DNA of 64,000 nucleotides from assembly GCA_036583965.1 (NCBI GenBank), contig JAZBQD010000001.1, forward strand, positions 14,433,392 through 14,497,391, written 5' to 3'. This document shows, piece after piece, positions 63,900 to 64,000 of this stretch. Each line of letters opens with the position of its first letter. Positions within the stretch are counted from its first letter, which is position 1. Below the pieces are notes generated by a model. It saw only the letters and a list, made by a program, of their open reading frames with translations, ran no database searches and was not told the origin of the DNA. This DNA comes from Prunella strophiata. Taxonomy: Eukaryota > Chordata > Aves > Passeriformes > Prunellidae. The translations under genes and the position numbers were made by a program.

Positions 63900-64000
63900 T
63901 AGCCCGTGAAAAATCTCAACTGCGTGATCCACTAAAGGAGGAAAAAAGTTTTACTCTAGCTATTTCATTGTCTGTGCTACAATATCTTTGAGAACCGCAA

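Larger units (their letters stand above)
62617..64000 (-). promoter_or_regulatory. VAX1: VAX1 5' UTR, promoter and upstream flank
   Basis: Upstream of the VAX1 start codon, running out of the window. Immediately upstream is a poly(A/T)-rich leader (poly(A) at about 62649-62666 on the plus strand). Unique sequence at 62.74-63.13 kb and 63.28-63.42 kb has retained CpGs and TAAT cores. A TATATAA-like sequence on the minus strand at about 63360-63354 is a possible but unproven TATA element. Long A runs, a TG repeat and an 85 bp polypurine tract follow. The transcription start is not determined. Confidence 0.5.

Overview
This is vertebrate nuclear DNA and almost certainly avian. Two reverse-oriented 3' fragments of CR1 LINEs (about 12.18-12.95 kb and 42.54-42.84 kb) have the form typical of bird genomes. 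The two genes present, SHTN1 (shootin-1) and VAX1 (ventral anterior homeobox 1), are neighbours in the same orientation in other amniotes (human 10q25). About 42 kb separates them here. I cannot fix the species; the compact spacing and LTR style would suit a songbird, but that is inference.

Layout. Both genes run on the minus strand. At 1-5.1 kb lies SHTN1 intron 2. Exon 2 is at 5.11-5.16 kb, then a 6.7 kb intron 1, then coding exon 1 at 11.89-11.95 kb inside a CpG island. A CR1 fragment sits just upstream of that island. From 13 to 53.9 kb is a gene desert. It holds a second CR1 fragment, one good solo-LTR candidate (45.66-46.07 kb), a doubtful LTR-like stretch, microsatellites, long poly(A/T) runs and several stretches that look like candidate regulatory DNA. 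VAX1 follows: its 3' UTR starts near 53.87 kb, the last coding exon is at 55.65-56.19 kb, and the first coding exon is at 62.38-62.62 kb. The window ends in the VAX1 5' flank.

The VAX1 locus is the most remarkable part. The intron space between the first and last coding exons holds a 3.44 kb minisatellite (57.43-60.87 kb). It has roughly 230-240 copies of a 14-16 bp unit, nearly all containing the telomere hexamer TTAGGG in the same orientation. The middle coding exon, which should encode most of the homeodomain, cannot be found anywhere between the two recognisable exons. The last exon also carries a one-base frame disruption in a very GC-rich stretch. Either the assembly is defective around the array, or the locus is truly rearranged.

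Functionally, VAX1 is a transcription factor of the ventral forebrain, optic stalk and palate, and SHTN1 is an axon-outgrowth clutch protein. The desert between them is the natural place to look for VAX1 enhancers. No bacterial-type genes, CRISPR arrays, tRNAs or rRNAs were seen, and I found no novel multi-gene system.
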